Part shown: positions 46,687 through 56,433 of the stretch, in pieces
Layout: each line of letters begins with the position of its first letter
How positions within the stretch are numbered: the first letter of the stretch is position 1
Assembly: GCA_963708735.1 (NCBI GenBank)
Contig: CAVPTW010000005.1
Coordinates: 1-64,000 of the forward strand
Direction of reading: 5' to 3'
DNA length: 64,000 nt
Source of the DNA: JAGPUQ01 sp963708735
GTDB lineage: Bacteria; Pseudomonadota; Gammaproteobacteria; Pseudomonadales; Porticoccaceae
Notes under the pieces: generated by a model
Database searches by the model: none
Told to the model about the DNA's origin: nothing
What the model saw: only the letters and a program-made list of their open reading frames with translations
Position numbers and translations under genes: made by a program

Positions 46687-48351
46687 ATGGCCCAATACGT
46701 CTATACCATGAACCGGGTGGGCAAGATCGTCCCGCCCAAGCGCGAAATCCTCAAGGATATTTCTCTCTCGTTTTTCCCCGGCGCCAAGATCGGCGTGCTG
46801 GGGCTGAACGGTTCCGGAAAATCCACCCTGCTGCGCATCATGGCGGGCGTGGACACCGATATCGTCGGCGAGGCGCGGCCGATGCCGGGCCTCAAGATCG
46901 GCTATCTGTCGCAAGAGCCCCAGCTCGACGACGCCAAGGATGTGCGCGGCAATGTCGAAGACGGCGTGCACGAGGCGGTGGGCGCGCTGCGGGAGCTGGA
47001 TCAGGTATTCGCGGCCTATGGTGAAGCGGACGCCGACTTCGATGCACTGGCCAAGCGCCAGAGCGAACTCGAGGACATCATCCAGGCCTGGGATGCCCAC
47101 AATCTGAACCACACCCTGGATGTCGCCGCCGACGCCCTGCGGCTGCCGCCCTGGGACGCGGAGGTCTCCCGCCTCTCGGGCGGCGAGCGGCGCCGCGTCG
47201 CACTCTGCAAGCTGTTGCTGTCGCGCCCCGACATGCTGCTGCTGGACGAACCCACCAACCACCTGGATGCCGAATCCGTATTCTGGCTGGAGCAGTTTCT
47301 GCACAACTTCTCCGGCACCGTGGTCGCGGTCACTCACGACCGCTACTTCCTCGACAATGTCGCGGGCTGGATTCTGGAACTCGACCGCGGTCGCGGCATT
47401 CCCTACGAGGGCAATTACAGCACCTGGCTGGAGACCAAGGAAAAACGTCTGGCGCAGGAACAGCGCGCCGAGGAGAGCCACCGCAAGGCCCTGAAGGAAG
47501 AGCTGGAGTGGGTGCGCAAGAATCCCAAGGCGCGCCAGGCCAAGAACAAGGCCCGCCTGCAACGCTTCGATGAGCTCAGCAGCCAGGAATTCCAGGCCCG
47601 CAACGAAACCAATGAAATCTATATTCCGCCCGGGCCGCGGCTGGGCGACAAGGTGATCCAGCTTGAAGGCGTCTGCAAAGGCTTTGGCGACCACCTGCTG
47701 ATCGACAATCTGAATCTGAACATTCCCAAAGGGGCCGTGGTCGGCATCATCGGCGGCAACGGTGCCGGTAAATCGACCCTGTTCCGGATGATCGCCGGCA
47801 GCGAGCAACCCGACGCCGGCCGGATCGTCCTGGGCGAGACTGTACAACTCGCCTTCGTCGAACAGAGTCGCGCGTCGCTCGACGACAGCAAGACGGTCTG
47901 GGAGGCGATCTCCGGCGGTCAGGACATTCTGCGCATCGGCACCTACGAGGTGGGTTCACGCTCCTATGTGGGTCGTTTCAACTTCAAGGGCAGCGACCAG
48001 CAGAAACGGGTCGGCGATCTCTCCGGTGGTGAGCGGGGCCGCCTGCATCTGGCCAACACCCTCAAGCAGGGCGCCAATGTGCTGCTCCTGGACGAACCCT
48101 CCAACGACCTGGATCTGGAAACCCTGCGCGCGCTGGAAGAAGCGATCCTGGCGTTTCCCGGCTGCGTCCTGGTGATCTCCCACGACCGCTGGTTCCTGGA
48201 CCGTATCGCCACCCACATTCTGGCGTTTGAAGGCAACAGCGAAGTGGTGTTCCACGAGGGCAACTACAGCGATTACCACGCGGATCTGCTGGCCCGCAAA
48301 GGTGCGGAAGCACAGCCCCAACGCGTCCGCTACAAGCCGCTGAAAACCTGA
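46687..48351 (+). CDS. ettA: Energy-dependent translational throttle protein EttA (ABC-F)
   Basis: Ribosome-associated ABC-F ATPase that gates the first steps of elongation in response to ADP/ATP ratio. 554 residues: two nucleotide-binding domains with Walker A GLNGSGKST and GGNGAGKST, signatures LSGGERRRV and LSGGERGRL, and linker region between (KRLAQEQRAEESHRKALKEE). A TACAAT box about 40 bases upstream is a possible promoter. Length and sequence match EttA rather than Uup. Confidence 0.96.
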   Translation: MAQYVYTMNRVGKIVPPKREILKDISLSFFPGAKIGVLGLNGSGKSTLLRIMAGVDTDIVGEARPMPGLKIGYLSQEPQLDDAKDVRGNVEDGVHEAVGALRELDQVFAAYGEADADFDALAKRQSELEDIIQAWDAHNLNHTLDVAADALRLPPWDAEVSRLSGGERRRVALCKLLLSRPDMLLLDEPTNHLDAESVFWLEQFLHNFSGTVVAVTHDRYFLDNVAGWILELDRGRGIPYEGNYSTWLETKEKRLAQEQRAEESHRKALKEELEWVRKNPKARQAKNKARLQRFDELSSQEFQARNETNEIYIPPGPRLGDKVIQLEGVCKGFGDHLLIDNLNLNIPKGAVVGIIGGNGAGKSTLFRMIAGSEQPDAGRIVLGETVQLAFVEQSRASLDDSKTVWEAISGGQDILRIGTYEVGSRSYVGRFNFKGSDQQKRVGDLSGGERGRLHLANTLKQGANVLLLDEPSNDLDLETLRALEEAILAFPGCVLVISHDRWFLDRIATHILAFEGNSEVVFHEGNYSDYHADLLARKGAEAQPQRVRYKPLKT

Positions 48352-48421
48352 TCGGCGTAAATCAGGATTCGGCCCACGACCCTGCGGGTAGCGGGGTATG
48401 CGGCATGAAGGAGACGAAATA

Positions 48422-48991
48422 GTGATCGACACCACTTTTCTCGCCGTCGGCTCACTGATGCTCCTGTCGGGATATGCCGTGATGGGCCGCAGCAATCTGG
48501 TACATACGCAACAGCAGGCCCGCAACGCGTGGGACCTTATCGAGAGCCCTTTGAAGCAACGCGATGCCGCACTGAGCGAGCTGGAACCCTTGTGCCGGCA
48601 ATTGATGCCGCGGGAACGCGGCGCACTGGAGCGGGTCATGGCGGCGCGAGCGCGGGTGGCGGGGGCATATCAGGCGTTCGATGCCGCGGCATTGGGGCCT
48701 GCGGAAACCGAACTGCGCGCCGGACTCAGCCAGTTATTCGCGACGGCGGAAAACTTGCAGAATCAGGGAGCCAGCGCGCCGTTTCAGCAACTGTCGTCGC
48801 GGATCATTGCGTTCGAGGCGAAGATTGCGGAGCGTGGCCAACTCTACAATTCCGCAGTTAATTTCCATAACATGCAGATCAAACAGTTTCCCTACCTGCT
48901 GCTGGCCCGGCCATTGGGGTTTGCCGCGTTCGAGCGCCTTGACTCAGCCGCTTTCCAAGCGACCGAGTCCGGTGGAAGGGTCCCGTTGTAG
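48422..48991 (+). CDS. LemA family protein
   Basis: 189 residues from a GTG about nine bases after AAGGAGA; an in-frame ATG at 48398 would put that site inside the gene. One N-terminal membrane helix, then a helical bundle with RNAWDLIESPLKQRDAALSEL and the conserved YNSAVNFHNMQIKQFP. LemA proteins are membrane-anchored with the bundle facing outward; function is poorly known. Confidence 0.85.
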   Translation: MIDTTFLAVGSLMLLSGYAVMGRSNLVHTQQQARNAWDLIESPLKQRDAALSELEPLCRQLMPRERGALERVMAARARVAGAYQAFDAAALGPAETELRAGLSQLFATAENLQNQGASAPFQQLSSRIIAFEAKIAERGQLYNSAVNFHNMQIKQFPYLLLARPLGFAAFERLDSAAFQATESGGRVPL

Positions 48992-49131
48992 TTTGGTTCC
49001 GTTGTGACTGAGTGCCTGTTTTTCCGGGCTCCTTTGCAACAATGGCATTGTCGATAATCTGCGGTTCATCAACTTTGGGGACGCCGATCACCGCGCACCT
49101 GCGCAACAGGCGTCATTTTCAGGATTTTGCC

Positions 49132-50130
49132 ATGTTCTGGTTCAGCCGCCCGCTGTGGGCGACATTGCTTGTTGGTGCGCTGCTGGTCCAGGCATCCGCA
49201 TACGCAGACACGTTCATTCTCGCGCCTGCGGATACGCGGCTGGTGGGCGCGGTGCGCTATGTGAAGTCGCGGCCCGAAGATACCCTGGTCGATCTCGCCC
49301 TGCTTCACGGCCAGGGCTACGACGAGATGCGCAGCGCCAACCCGAACGTTGACCCCTGGCTCCCCGGACAGGGCACCCGGATCACGATTCCTTCACAGTA
49401 CCTCCTGCCCGATGCGGCGCGGGAAGGGATCATCGTGAATCTGGCGGAGATGCGCCTTTACTACTACCCGAAGCCCGGCGTCGGGGTGCCGCCATCGGTC
49501 ATTACCTATCCGATCGGGATCGGCCGCGACGACTGGCCTTCCCCCACCGGGGAAACCAAAATTGTGGAGAAAATACCCCAGCCTGCCTGGCATCCACCAG
49601 CGTCGATCCGCGCGGAACATGCCGCTTACGGCGACCCCTTGCCCGTGCTGGTCCCCCCCGGACCCGACAATCCGCTCGGCCAGTACGCCATGCGCCTGGG
49701 TATCTCGGGCTACCTTCTGCACGGGACCAACAAGCGTTACGGTGTGGGGATGCGGGTGTCCCACGGCTGTATCCGGCTGTATCCAGCGGACATTGAAGCG
49801 CTATTCGCCCAAGTACCCAACGGGACCCGGGTGGAATTGATCGATCAGCCCTACAAGGCCGCCGTCCAGAACGGACGCCTCTATGTCGAGGTGCATCAGC
49901 GCTACAACGAGAATGGCATTACTCAAGGTGACTTCACCGCCTTGCTGGATGCGGTTGACCGGACTCTGGCCGGGCATTCCAATCTGCTGGCGGGAACGCC
50001 AAATCTGGCGCAGCTCCCTGCTATTTATGCGCAGGCAAGCGGGATGCCGGTCGCGCTCGAGGTCATCGGTGGCGGTCGAGCAGCTGACAATCGTCGCCTG
50101 ACGCAAGCCGGTGGAGCCGGACCACGGTAA
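49132..50130 (+). CDS. L,D-transpeptidase (YkuD domain)
   Basis: Periplasmic cross-linking enzyme or lipoprotein-to-murein ligase of the ErfK/YbiS group. 332 residues: signal peptide to about residue 24, a LysM-like segment (DTLVDLALLHGQGYDEM...LPGQGTRITIP), then the catalytic domain with LHGTNKRYGVGMRVSHGCIRLYP split around the active-site Cys. AGGA lies seven bases before the ATG. Its partner could be the Lpp-like lipoprotein encoded 130 bases downstream on the other strand. Confidence 0.93.
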   Translation: MFWFSRPLWATLLVGALLVQASAYADTFILAPADTRLVGAVRYVKSRPEDTLVDLALLHGQGYDEMRSANPNVDPWLPGQGTRITIPSQYLLPDAAREGIIVNLAEMRLYYYPKPGVGVPPSVITYPIGIGRDDWPSPTGETKIVEKIPQPAWHPPASIRAEHAAYGDPLPVLVPPGPDNPLGQYAMRLGISGYLLHGTNKRYGVGMRVSHGCIRLYPADIEALFAQVPNGTRVELIDQPYKAAVQNGRLYVEVHQRYNENGITQGDFTALLDAVDRTLAGHSNLLAGTPNLAQLPAIYAQASGMPVALEVIGGGRAADNRRLTQAGGAGPR

Positions 50131-50186
50131 TTACTCCGCGTCGGTCTCAGAGACGGCAGATGGCAGAAAAGATTTAAGACAGACAC

Positions 50187-50220
50187 AAAAAAGGCCAGCC
50201 TCGGTATACCGAGGCTGGCC
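50187..50220 (-). terminator. Rho-independent terminator of the Lpp-like gene
   Basis: On the minus strand a 28-base perfect palindrome (GGCCAGCCTCGG-TATA-CCGAGGCTGGCC, 50193-50220) is followed by six T. It lies 41 bases after the lipoprotein stop and may also act on the convergent transpeptidase transcript. Confidence 0.92.
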
Positions 50221-50261
50221 TGCGCCGCACGCCTAGCCCGCCGGGCTTCGGCGCCGGAAGA

Positions 50262-50549
50262 TCACTTGCGCTGTGAACGCTCGAATACGCGATCCAGCTT
50301 GCTCTGAACTTCGGTGCAGCACGCTTGCGACTTGTCAGCCTTGGCGGATGCTGCGTCTGCCGCGGATTTTGCGGCTGAAGCAGTTTGCTGCGCTGAGCTT
50401 GCGGTCTGTTTGGCTTCCTGAGCAGTACGCAGCGCCTCGTCTGCGGTGCTCTGGGCCTTCTGGACGGTTGAGTTGGATGCGCAACCTGCGGCCAGAGCCA
50501 CAACAGCTGCCAGAGCCAGCACCCTTATTCCCTTGCTTTGCTGAAGCAT
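50262..50549 (-). CDS. Lpp/OprI-like alanine-zipper outer-membrane lipoprotein
   Basis: 95 residues with a lipobox LAAGC at about residues 19-23 and a helical body of Ala-rich heptads (AQSTADEALRTAQEAKQT, AKSAADAASAKADKSQ), like Lpp/OprI. It lacks the terminal Lys-only pattern exactly, ending ERSQRK, so a terminal Lys is present for possible murein linkage. Two adjacent Cys (ACC) near residue 77 are unusual for Lpp. AGGGGA precedes the ATG; a strong terminator follows. Confidence 0.82.
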   Translation of the reverse strand: MLQQSKGIRVLALAAVVALAAGCASNSTVQKAQSTADEALRTAQEAKQTASSAQQTASAAKSAADAASAKADKSQACCTEVQSKLDRVFERSQRK

Positions 50550-50758
50550 GGTAAATCCCCTTGATGGAATGGTCAGTTTGGCACATTAACGAAACAAAAC
50601 AGTGGTGTCGCATCGCCCCCGATCGCCCGGCACCACCCGACCCGCGGACAGTATCCAAACTCCAGGCACCACGGCCACCAGAGGAACCATACCAAATTCG
50701 GACCAAAAACGCAGCCGATATGTATCAAGTTCCGGTGCACAATCCAGCGGCGGTGCCC

Positions 50759-51724
50759 TCAAGAGGCTGGCGAAGCGACCGCCGCGGGCGCAGCTTCCGG
50801 CGGCACCTGGGGAACAGCGTTCACCGGACGCACCCAAATCTCCAGATCGCGCGGTGCCCCGCTGCGATGCCAGGCCTCGAGCGCGGACCTGACGCTCTCG
50901 AAACTCCCGAAGGTGACCAAGATATATCGATTCGGACCGGGCGGTTCCTGCTGCAACGTCAAGGTCGGCAGATCACCCAGGTTGTGTTGCGCGATATAGG
51001 CGCGGGCAGCGCGATCGCTTTTGAAAGCGCCGATCTGCACCGTGTAGGTACGCCGATCGCGGCTTCCAGTCGGGCCCGATTCCGAGACCGCGCCAACCGC
51101 CGGTACTGACCGTCGCTTGATGGGTGCGGTGGCGGTGGGCGTGGTGGGTGGAGCGAACACTTTTTCGGACTGCGGGAGTTCCTCGTGGACTTCGCCCCGC
51201 TGTTCCGCTGCCGCTTTGGCGTCCGCCGCTTTTTCCCAACGCGCGAAGACCGGCTCCGGCTCGGGTGGCGGTTTCCGCGGTTCCCGATCCGGAGCTGTCG
51301 ACCCAGGCAGCGGTGGGGCCTCGACAACGCCAGCGGACAGTGCCGGCAAAGCCGCAGCCCATCGGTTTGCGTTGCTCTCAGGTTGCTGGAGCACGAGCTG
51401 AGGCCTGGTCTCCTGGGCCTTCTCGGTCGCGCCAGACGGTTCATTTGCAACGGTCGCGGTTCCCGTCTCGACGTTGGGCGCGACCTGCTGCGACGCCGCG
51501 ACGCCCGCGGTGCCGGCCTTTTGAGTCGCTGCCGCCGACACGGTGTTCCGTTGGCGCTGCTGGCTGCAGGTCCAGTCGCGGCCATCCGGCGTTCGCTCGC
51601 AGAACCAGCTCTCCTGATCGTTCCGCGGCTGTGGCGTTCCGCAACCGGCGGTGCATATCACAAGGACACCCAGCAACGCCCTGCCGCGCGGCACCCAGAT
51701 GATCGCCCGCAGTTGTCGAAGCAC
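50759..51724 (-). CDS. SPOR-domain lipoprotein
   Basis: 321 residues, GTG start. Signal with lipobox-like VICTAGCGT near residues 22-30, then a long Ala/Pro/Gln-rich low-complexity linker, and a C-terminal SPOR domain (YTVQIGAFKSDRAARAYI ... RYILVTFGSFES) that binds denuded septal peptidoglycan. A possible role in division or envelope maintenance follows from the domain. It follows the DUF4404 gene by 15 bases. Confidence 0.85.
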   Translation of the reverse strand: MLRQLRAIIWVPRGRALLGVLVICTAGCGTPQPRNDQESWFCERTPDGRDWTCSQQRQRNTVSAAATQKAGTAGVAASQQVAPNVETGTATVANEPSGATEKAQETRPQLVLQQPESNANRWAAALPALSAGVVEAPPLPGSTAPDREPRKPPPEPEPVFARWEKAADAKAAAEQRGEVHEELPQSEKVFAPPTTPTATAPIKRRSVPAVGAVSESGPTGSRDRRTYTVQIGAFKSDRAARAYIAQHNLGDLPTLTLQQEPPGPNRYILVTFGSFESVRSALEAWHRSGAPRDLEIWVRPVNAVPQVPPEAAPAAVASPAS

Positions 51725-51739
51725 GACGCGCGCAGCCGG

Positions 51740-52006
51740 TCACACGCCCAGGTCGGCGAGCGCATCGACGACCCGGCGCATGGCAGCGGCGATACTCGGA
51801 TGAGTGGCCTCGAACACCCCTATCTGGGCCTCGAGGCGCGCGCGCAGCGTTGCCCGCCCCGCGCTCGGCGCTTCGGCGGTAAGGGTGGTTACATCGTGGA
51901 CCACATGACTCACGAGGGTCAGCAGATCCGGATCTGCTTCTCTGGCGCGCGCGAGCTCCTCCTGGAGGGCAGCCAGTTCTTCGGCGAGGGATTTCCGCAT
52001 GTCCAT
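51740..52006 (-). CDS. DUF4404 family protein
   Basis: 88 residues from MDMRKSLAEELAALQEEL; GGAG lies nine bases upstream on the minus strand and decides this start over an ATG 12 codons earlier. Helical, with the family tail RLEAQIGVFEATHPSIAAAM and DALADLGV. No membrane segment. Function unknown. First gene of a small unit with the SPOR lipoprotein; the region between it and amt (52007-52401) is gene-free and holds the amt promoter. Confidence 0.8.
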   Translation of the reverse strand: MDMRKSLAEELAALQEELARAREADPDLLTLVSHVVHDVTTLTAEAPSAGRATLRARLEAQIGVFEATHPSIAAAMRRVVDALADLGV

Positions 52007-52272
52007 GTCAAGGCTCCAATCATGCTCGGCGCGGGGATTCATGGAAGCCTAACGGGCGCCGGGCCAGTCTCATAAAAAAACGTAACTTGCTGATGCAGTC
52101 CAGTGCGAGTTTGCCGATCCTCCGCGCGGAACCAGGTCGCTCAGTACCGTCCAGGTATTGGCCGGGCTACTTTATGACAGACTCGCCGGTTAGCACAGGA
52201 ATCTTTGATCGGCTCGCGCAGCGCCACCACAACGCACCAGAATAAGGCGATAAGTCTATACGCGCATATTAT

Positions 52273-52289
52273 TGGCGCAATATTTGCTT
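52273..52289 (+). promoter_or_regulatory. Sigma-54 promoter of amt
   Basis: TGGCGC-AATAT-TTGCTT has the GG and GC dinucleotides exactly ten bases apart, as required for -24/-12 promoters. Predicted start near 52299, about 100 bases ahead of amt. Upstream GCACC-type sequence near 52232 could be part of an NtrC site but is imperfect. Confidence 0.75.
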
Positions 52290-52401
52290 ACGCCTGACAC
52301 GAATGTGAGTTTCTCGTTAAAAAAGCACCGTTTTGGGTCGTAATTACTTCCTGGCCCTTTTCTGTGCACCTTTTAAGAACACACTTGCCGTGAGACACCC
52401 C

Positions 52402-53715
52402 ATGCCATCCGCCCTGAAAAGAATCGCCGGGCTGCCGCCAGCCGCGCTCCCGCTGCTGGCACTGCCGGCGCCCGGATATGCCGATACATTGAACAGCGCC
52501 GACACCGCCTGGATGCTGACCGCCACCGCACTGGTGCTGTTCATGACCATCCCCGGGCTGTCGCTGTTTTACAGCGGCCTGGTACGCACCAAAAATGTGC
52601 TCTCGGTGGCCATGCAATGCTTCGCGATCACCTGCGGTGCCTCCGTCATCTGGCTGTTGGTCGGCTACAGCCTCGCGTTCGGCGACGGCGGCGGCGCCAA
52701 CGCCTGGATCGGCGGCCTGGACCGGATGCTGTTCCGGGGTATCGGTGTCGATTCCGTGAAGGGCACCATCCCGGAATCGCTCTTCGCGCTCTTTCAAATG
52801 ACCTTCGCCATCATCACGCCGGCCCTGATCGTCGGCGGCTTCGCTGAACGCATGCGCTTTTCGGCCATGCTGATTTTCAGTCTGGCCTGGTTGCTGCTGG
52901 TCTATGTCCCGGTGTGTCACTGGGTCTGGGGCGGCGGCTGGCTGGCGCAAGTGGGTCTGCTCGATTTCGCCGGTGGCACCGTCGTCCACATTACGGCCGG
53001 CGTCGCCGCTCTGGTTGCCGCCGTGGTGCTCGGCCCCCGCAAGGGTTTCGGCACCCATAGCATGTCACCCCACAACCTCACCCTCACCATTGCCGGCGCG
53101 GGAATGCTGTGGGTGGGCTGGTTCGGTTTCAACGGTGGTTCCGCCCTGGCCGCCAACGGCAGCGCCAGCATGGCGATCCTGGTGACCCATATCTCGGCGG
53201 CTGGGGGCGCCTTCGCCTGGATGGGAATGGAATGGCTGCGCCACGGTAAACCCTCGGTGCTGGGTATCGTCACCGGCATGGTGGCGGGACTCGGGACCAT
53301 CACGCCGGCGTCGGGATATGTAGGCCCGGGCGCTGCGCTGGTGATCGGACTCGTGGCCGGGGTGGTCTGTTACTTTGCTACGCAAACGCTCAAGCAGGTG
53401 TTGCGGGTGGACGATGCGCTGGATGTATTCCCGGTCCACGGCGTCGGCGGAATGCTGGGCACCCTGTTGGCTGGCGTCTTTGCGTCCGATCAGCTGGGGA
53501 TATTCAGCGGCAGGGGCTACGCCGTGGGCAAGACCATGAGTGCTCAGGTGGCCGTTCAATTGACGGGCATTGCCGCCACCCTGATATTCACTGCCGTCGT
53601 TACCTTGGTATTGCTCAAGGTTCTGGACCTGACCCTGGGTTTGCGGGTAACCACCGACCAGGAGACCGAAGGCCTCGACCTCACCCAGCACGACGAGCGC
53701 GGTTACGATCTCTGA
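52402..53715 (+). CDS. amt: Ammonium transporter (Amt family)
   Basis: 437 residues: signal-like N-terminus to about PGYA, then 11 helices. Amt motifs: LFMTIPGLSLFYSGLVRTKN, HWVWGGGWLAQVGLLDFAGG, first pore His in VVHITAG and second in PVHGVGGMLG. C-terminal cytoplasmic tail (TTDQETEGLDLTQHDERGYDL-type) is where GlnK binds in homologues. No glnK adjacent. Likely nitrogen-regulated through the sigma-54 promoter. Confidence 0.94.
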   Translation: MPSALKRIAGLPPAALPLLALPAPGYADTLNSADTAWMLTATALVLFMTIPGLSLFYSGLVRTKNVLSVAMQCFAITCGASVIWLLVGYSLAFGDGGGANAWIGGLDRMLFRGIGVDSVKGTIPESLFALFQMTFAIITPALIVGGFAERMRFSAMLIFSLAWLLLVYVPVCHWVWGGGWLAQVGLLDFAGGTVVHITAGVAALVAAVVLGPRKGFGTHSMSPHNLTLTIAGAGMLWVGWFGFNGGSALAANGSASMAILVTHISAAGGAFAWMGMEWLRHGKPSVLGIVTGMVAGLGTITPASGYVGPGAALVIGLVAGVVCYFATQTLKQVLRVDDALDVFPVHGVGGMLGTLLAGVFASDQLGIFSGRGYAVGKTMSAQVAVQLTGIAATLIFTAVVTLVLLKVLDLTLGLRVTTDQETEGLDLTQHDERGYDL

Positions 53716-53772
53716 TGCCCGCACCGTTCACCGCCATGGTCGACACAACGGCCATGGCGGTGGACGAATACC

Positions 53773-54288
53773 TCAGGCCAGCGCACTGTGCCGGTCCGAC
53801 CGGACGGCAAGCCAGTGCTCCATCCCGAACAGCAGCGCGCCATAAACCAGCGTCGCAAGCACTGTCTGGTGAAAAAACGGCAGCGCCGCGACATAGCAGG
53901 CCGCCAATCCCGCGCTGCTGGCGGGATAGAGATCCTGGGTCAACCAGACGCCGGCGTTGCTGACCAGAAAAAACAGGCTTGCGCCCGCCGTCCCCGCCGC
54001 CAGCAGCGGCAGCGGACGGCGCCGCGCTCCGAGCCAGCGTCCAGCCCCGACCATCAACACCATGCCCAGATAGACAAACACCATGGTGGCGTGAAACCCC
54101 AGCCACAGATCCGCCAGCAGCATCGCCGCCAACGGCACCAGCAAGGCCAGCCGCCAGTCCCGCAGCGCGGCGCCACTGAACAGCGCCAGCGCCATCACCG
54201 GTGAAAAATTCGGCGGATGCGGCAGCAGGCGGGTCAACGCGGCAATGACAATGGCGATGACGAGAATCCGGGTGGTCGGGGACGGCAT
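53773..54288 (-). CDS. DUF6580 membrane protein linked to B12 uptake
   Basis: 171 residues, about five helices, with the family block PPNFSPVMALALFSGA and DLWLGFHATMVFVYLGM. It lies 58 bases after btuB, downstream of the cobalamin riboswitch, and resembles small membrane proteins that share this context. A role as a membrane component of cobalamin or corrinoid import is inferred from context; no ATPase gene lies beside it. Confidence 0.78.
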   Translation of the reverse strand: MPSPTTRILVIAIVIAALTRLLPHPPNFSPVMALALFSGAALRDWRLALLVPLAAMLLADLWLGFHATMVFVYLGMVLMVGAGRWLGARRRPLPLLAAGTAGASLFFLVSNAGVWLTQDLYPASSAGLAACYVAALPFFHQTVLATLVYGALLFGMEHWLAVRSDRHSALA

Positions 54289-54346
54289 GGCTTAACTCCT
54301 AATCATGTGGTTCCGGATCCCGTGATTCCTGACGCACTGGTCCGGT

Positions 54347-56278
54347 TCAGAAGTCGCGGGAAAGGGTCAGCATCAAATTCCGCTCGGGGGATGGATACAG
54401 CGCCCGGGTACCGAAAAAGCTGGCGAACTCAGTGTACTGCTTGTCGGTGATATTGTTCAGCCGGGCCTGTAGCGTCCAGGCCTGCCGGGTCCAGGTCGCC
54501 GCCAGATTGGCCAGGGTATAGCCTCCGACTTCCGCGCGGTTGCCCAGATCAAGGTTCCGGGGGCCGGTATAAACCAGTTCGCCGAACAGGCTGAAGTTCG
54601 GATCAAAGCGATAGTTGGCGTTGAGTTTCAGTAACTGGCGGGCGACATCGGGCACCCGATTGTTGTCGTAAGGCCCGGCCACGAAGCGGGCATCGACATA
54701 GGTATAAATGCCGCCGAACACGAGTGCGTCGGTCGCGTGATAGCGCGCATCCAGGGTTCCGCCACGGCGGCGCGTGTCATCGAAATTGGCGTTGGCGCCA
54801 AAATCTCCAAGCCCGGGATCGAAACCAATTTCGTGCTTCAGATCCTGCTGGAACAGCGCGGCGTGGAGATCGATCACAGCCCAGCTCCACTCGCTGCCCA
54901 GCTCCCAGGCGACGCCGCGCTGCACCTTCAACGGATTGAAATTACCCATGAAGTCGATGTTTTCGTCGGCTAGGGCGAAGCGGAACGTCTCGTCCCGATT
55001 CAGGTAATAACGGCCGCGGTCGCCGCGCCAGTTGAGACCGACGGTGTGTACCTGTGTGCTCTGGTCGTAGTTCAGACCAAAGGGCGCGACTTCGGCATCC
55101 AGGCGGGCATGACGCAGCCCGCCTTGCAGATCCAGACGCTCGATCGGGGTATAGATGAAGTGCAGGTATTCGCTGCGTTTACGCTGGCGCTGCCCGGTGC
55201 CACTCGGGCCGAAGCCGAAATCCAGCGCGAAGTCGTAGTCGACCCGCTCGACATCCGTGCCCAGCGTGACCCGCAATCCATCCGCCGTGAACACCATACG
55301 TGGATCGAGGGTCCTGACCTGGCGCTGCTGTCCGGTGACCGCCGCGCCAAAGCTCGACATCGAATTGATGACCACGTCCTCGTTCCGGTCACCGTAGCTT
55401 GCGAACAGCTCCAGATACTCGCCGAGCCGCTGGTCAATCCCGATGCGGGCCGCCCGGTTATTGGCGTTGTAATCATTGAAGCTGGAACCCGCCTGACGCC
55501 GGTCCTGCGCGACCTGAGCCGCCGAGAGCGCACCGGCCAGGCGGTAGTTGTCATCGCTCGCGCGCGCCTCGACGAACAGCTCGCCATCCGCGTGGCGCCA
55601 GCCCACCCGTCCACTGTAATTTCCGTAAGCGACCGCACCGCCATCCCGGTAGGCGTCGCTGCGCTCCACCTCGCTGCCGACCCGGTAGTAGAGCCCGGAC
55701 GCAAACCGATCCTGGTAACTCCCGGCATAGTTTTCGGAATCGTAGCTGCCGTGCCCGACACTGACCCTACCCTGACGGGGTCCGCCGCTGCGCGTGATGA
55801 TGTTGATCACCCCGCCCACCGCCTGATCGCCGTAGAGCGTGCCGGCGCCGCCTTCCAGAATTTCCACGCGCTCGATATCGCCCACCGCTACCGCGGTGAG
55901 ATCGGGTCCGGCGAGATCCGTATTGTTGAGGGAGCGTCCGTCCACCAGCACCAGGACGTTCTGCGCAGTGGCGAACCCGCGCAGCGCCAGCCGACTGTCA
56001 CGTCCGTTGCCCATGCTGTCCTGCACCTGAACCGGGCCCAGGTTGCGCAGCAGATCGGAAAGATTGTGGGCGCCACTGGCGCGGATTTGCTCCGCGTCGA
56101 TCACCCGCACCGTGCTTGCGACATGATCGGCGCTATAGGGCGAGCGGGTGGCGGTGACCACCAGCTCTTCGTCGACCGGGATTGCCGCGCCTGCCGTCGC
56201 GACGGCAAACAAGGGTGCCGCCAGCGCGCCTGAAAACGCGCCCGACAACAAACGTTTCGAGTTGAACTGAACTGACAT
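54347..56278 (-). CDS. btuB: TonB-dependent vitamin B12 receptor BtuB
   Basis: Outer-membrane receptor, 643 residues. Signal peptide to about AGAA; TonB-box-like EELVVTATR; plug domain with VQVQDSMGNG, LALRGFATAQNVLVLVDGR, YGDQAVGGVINIIT; then the barrel ending in LTLSRDF with terminal Phe. The cobalamin riboswitch directly upstream supports B12 specificity. The frame extends upstream 40 codons but the signal peptide fixes the start at MSVQFNSKRLL. Confidence 0.92.
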   Translation of the reverse strand: MSVQFNSKRLLSGAFSGALAAPLFAVATAGAAIPVDEELVVTATRSPYSADHVASTVRVIDAEQIRASGAHNLSDLLRNLGPVQVQDSMGNGRDSRLALRGFATAQNVLVLVDGRSLNNTDLAGPDLTAVAVGDIERVEILEGGAGTLYGDQAVGGVINIITRSGGPRQGRVSVGHGSYDSENYAGSYQDRFASGLYYRVGSEVERSDAYRDGGAVAYGNYSGRVGWRHADGELFVEARASDDNYRLAGALSAAQVAQDRRQAGSSFNDYNANNRAARIGIDQRLGEYLELFASYGDRNEDVVINSMSSFGAAVTGQQRQVRTLDPRMVFTADGLRVTLGTDVERVDYDFALDFGFGPSGTGQRQRKRSEYLHFIYTPIERLDLQGGLRHARLDAEVAPFGLNYDQSTQVHTVGLNWRGDRGRYYLNRDETFRFALADENIDFMGNFNPLKVQRGVAWELGSEWSWAVIDLHAALFQQDLKHEIGFDPGLGDFGANANFDDTRRRGGTLDARYHATDALVFGGIYTYVDARFVAGPYDNNRVPDVARQLLKLNANYRFDPNFSLFGELVYTGPRNLDLGNRAEVGGYTLANLAATWTRQAWTLQARLNNITDKQYTEFASFFGTRALYPSPERNLMLTLSRDF

Positions 56279-56433
56279 GAACGTGCTCCGCAAGCTAAAC
56301 CGCCGGACACGGACACAGCAGCGGAACCACAGACATTGTGATCCGGCGCGGCGACCGTGCGTCTGCGCTGCACGGCGAACCACGACGGCCCGCAGCAACG
56401 GTTACCCCGACCGTTACACGACAACGCGGTTGT

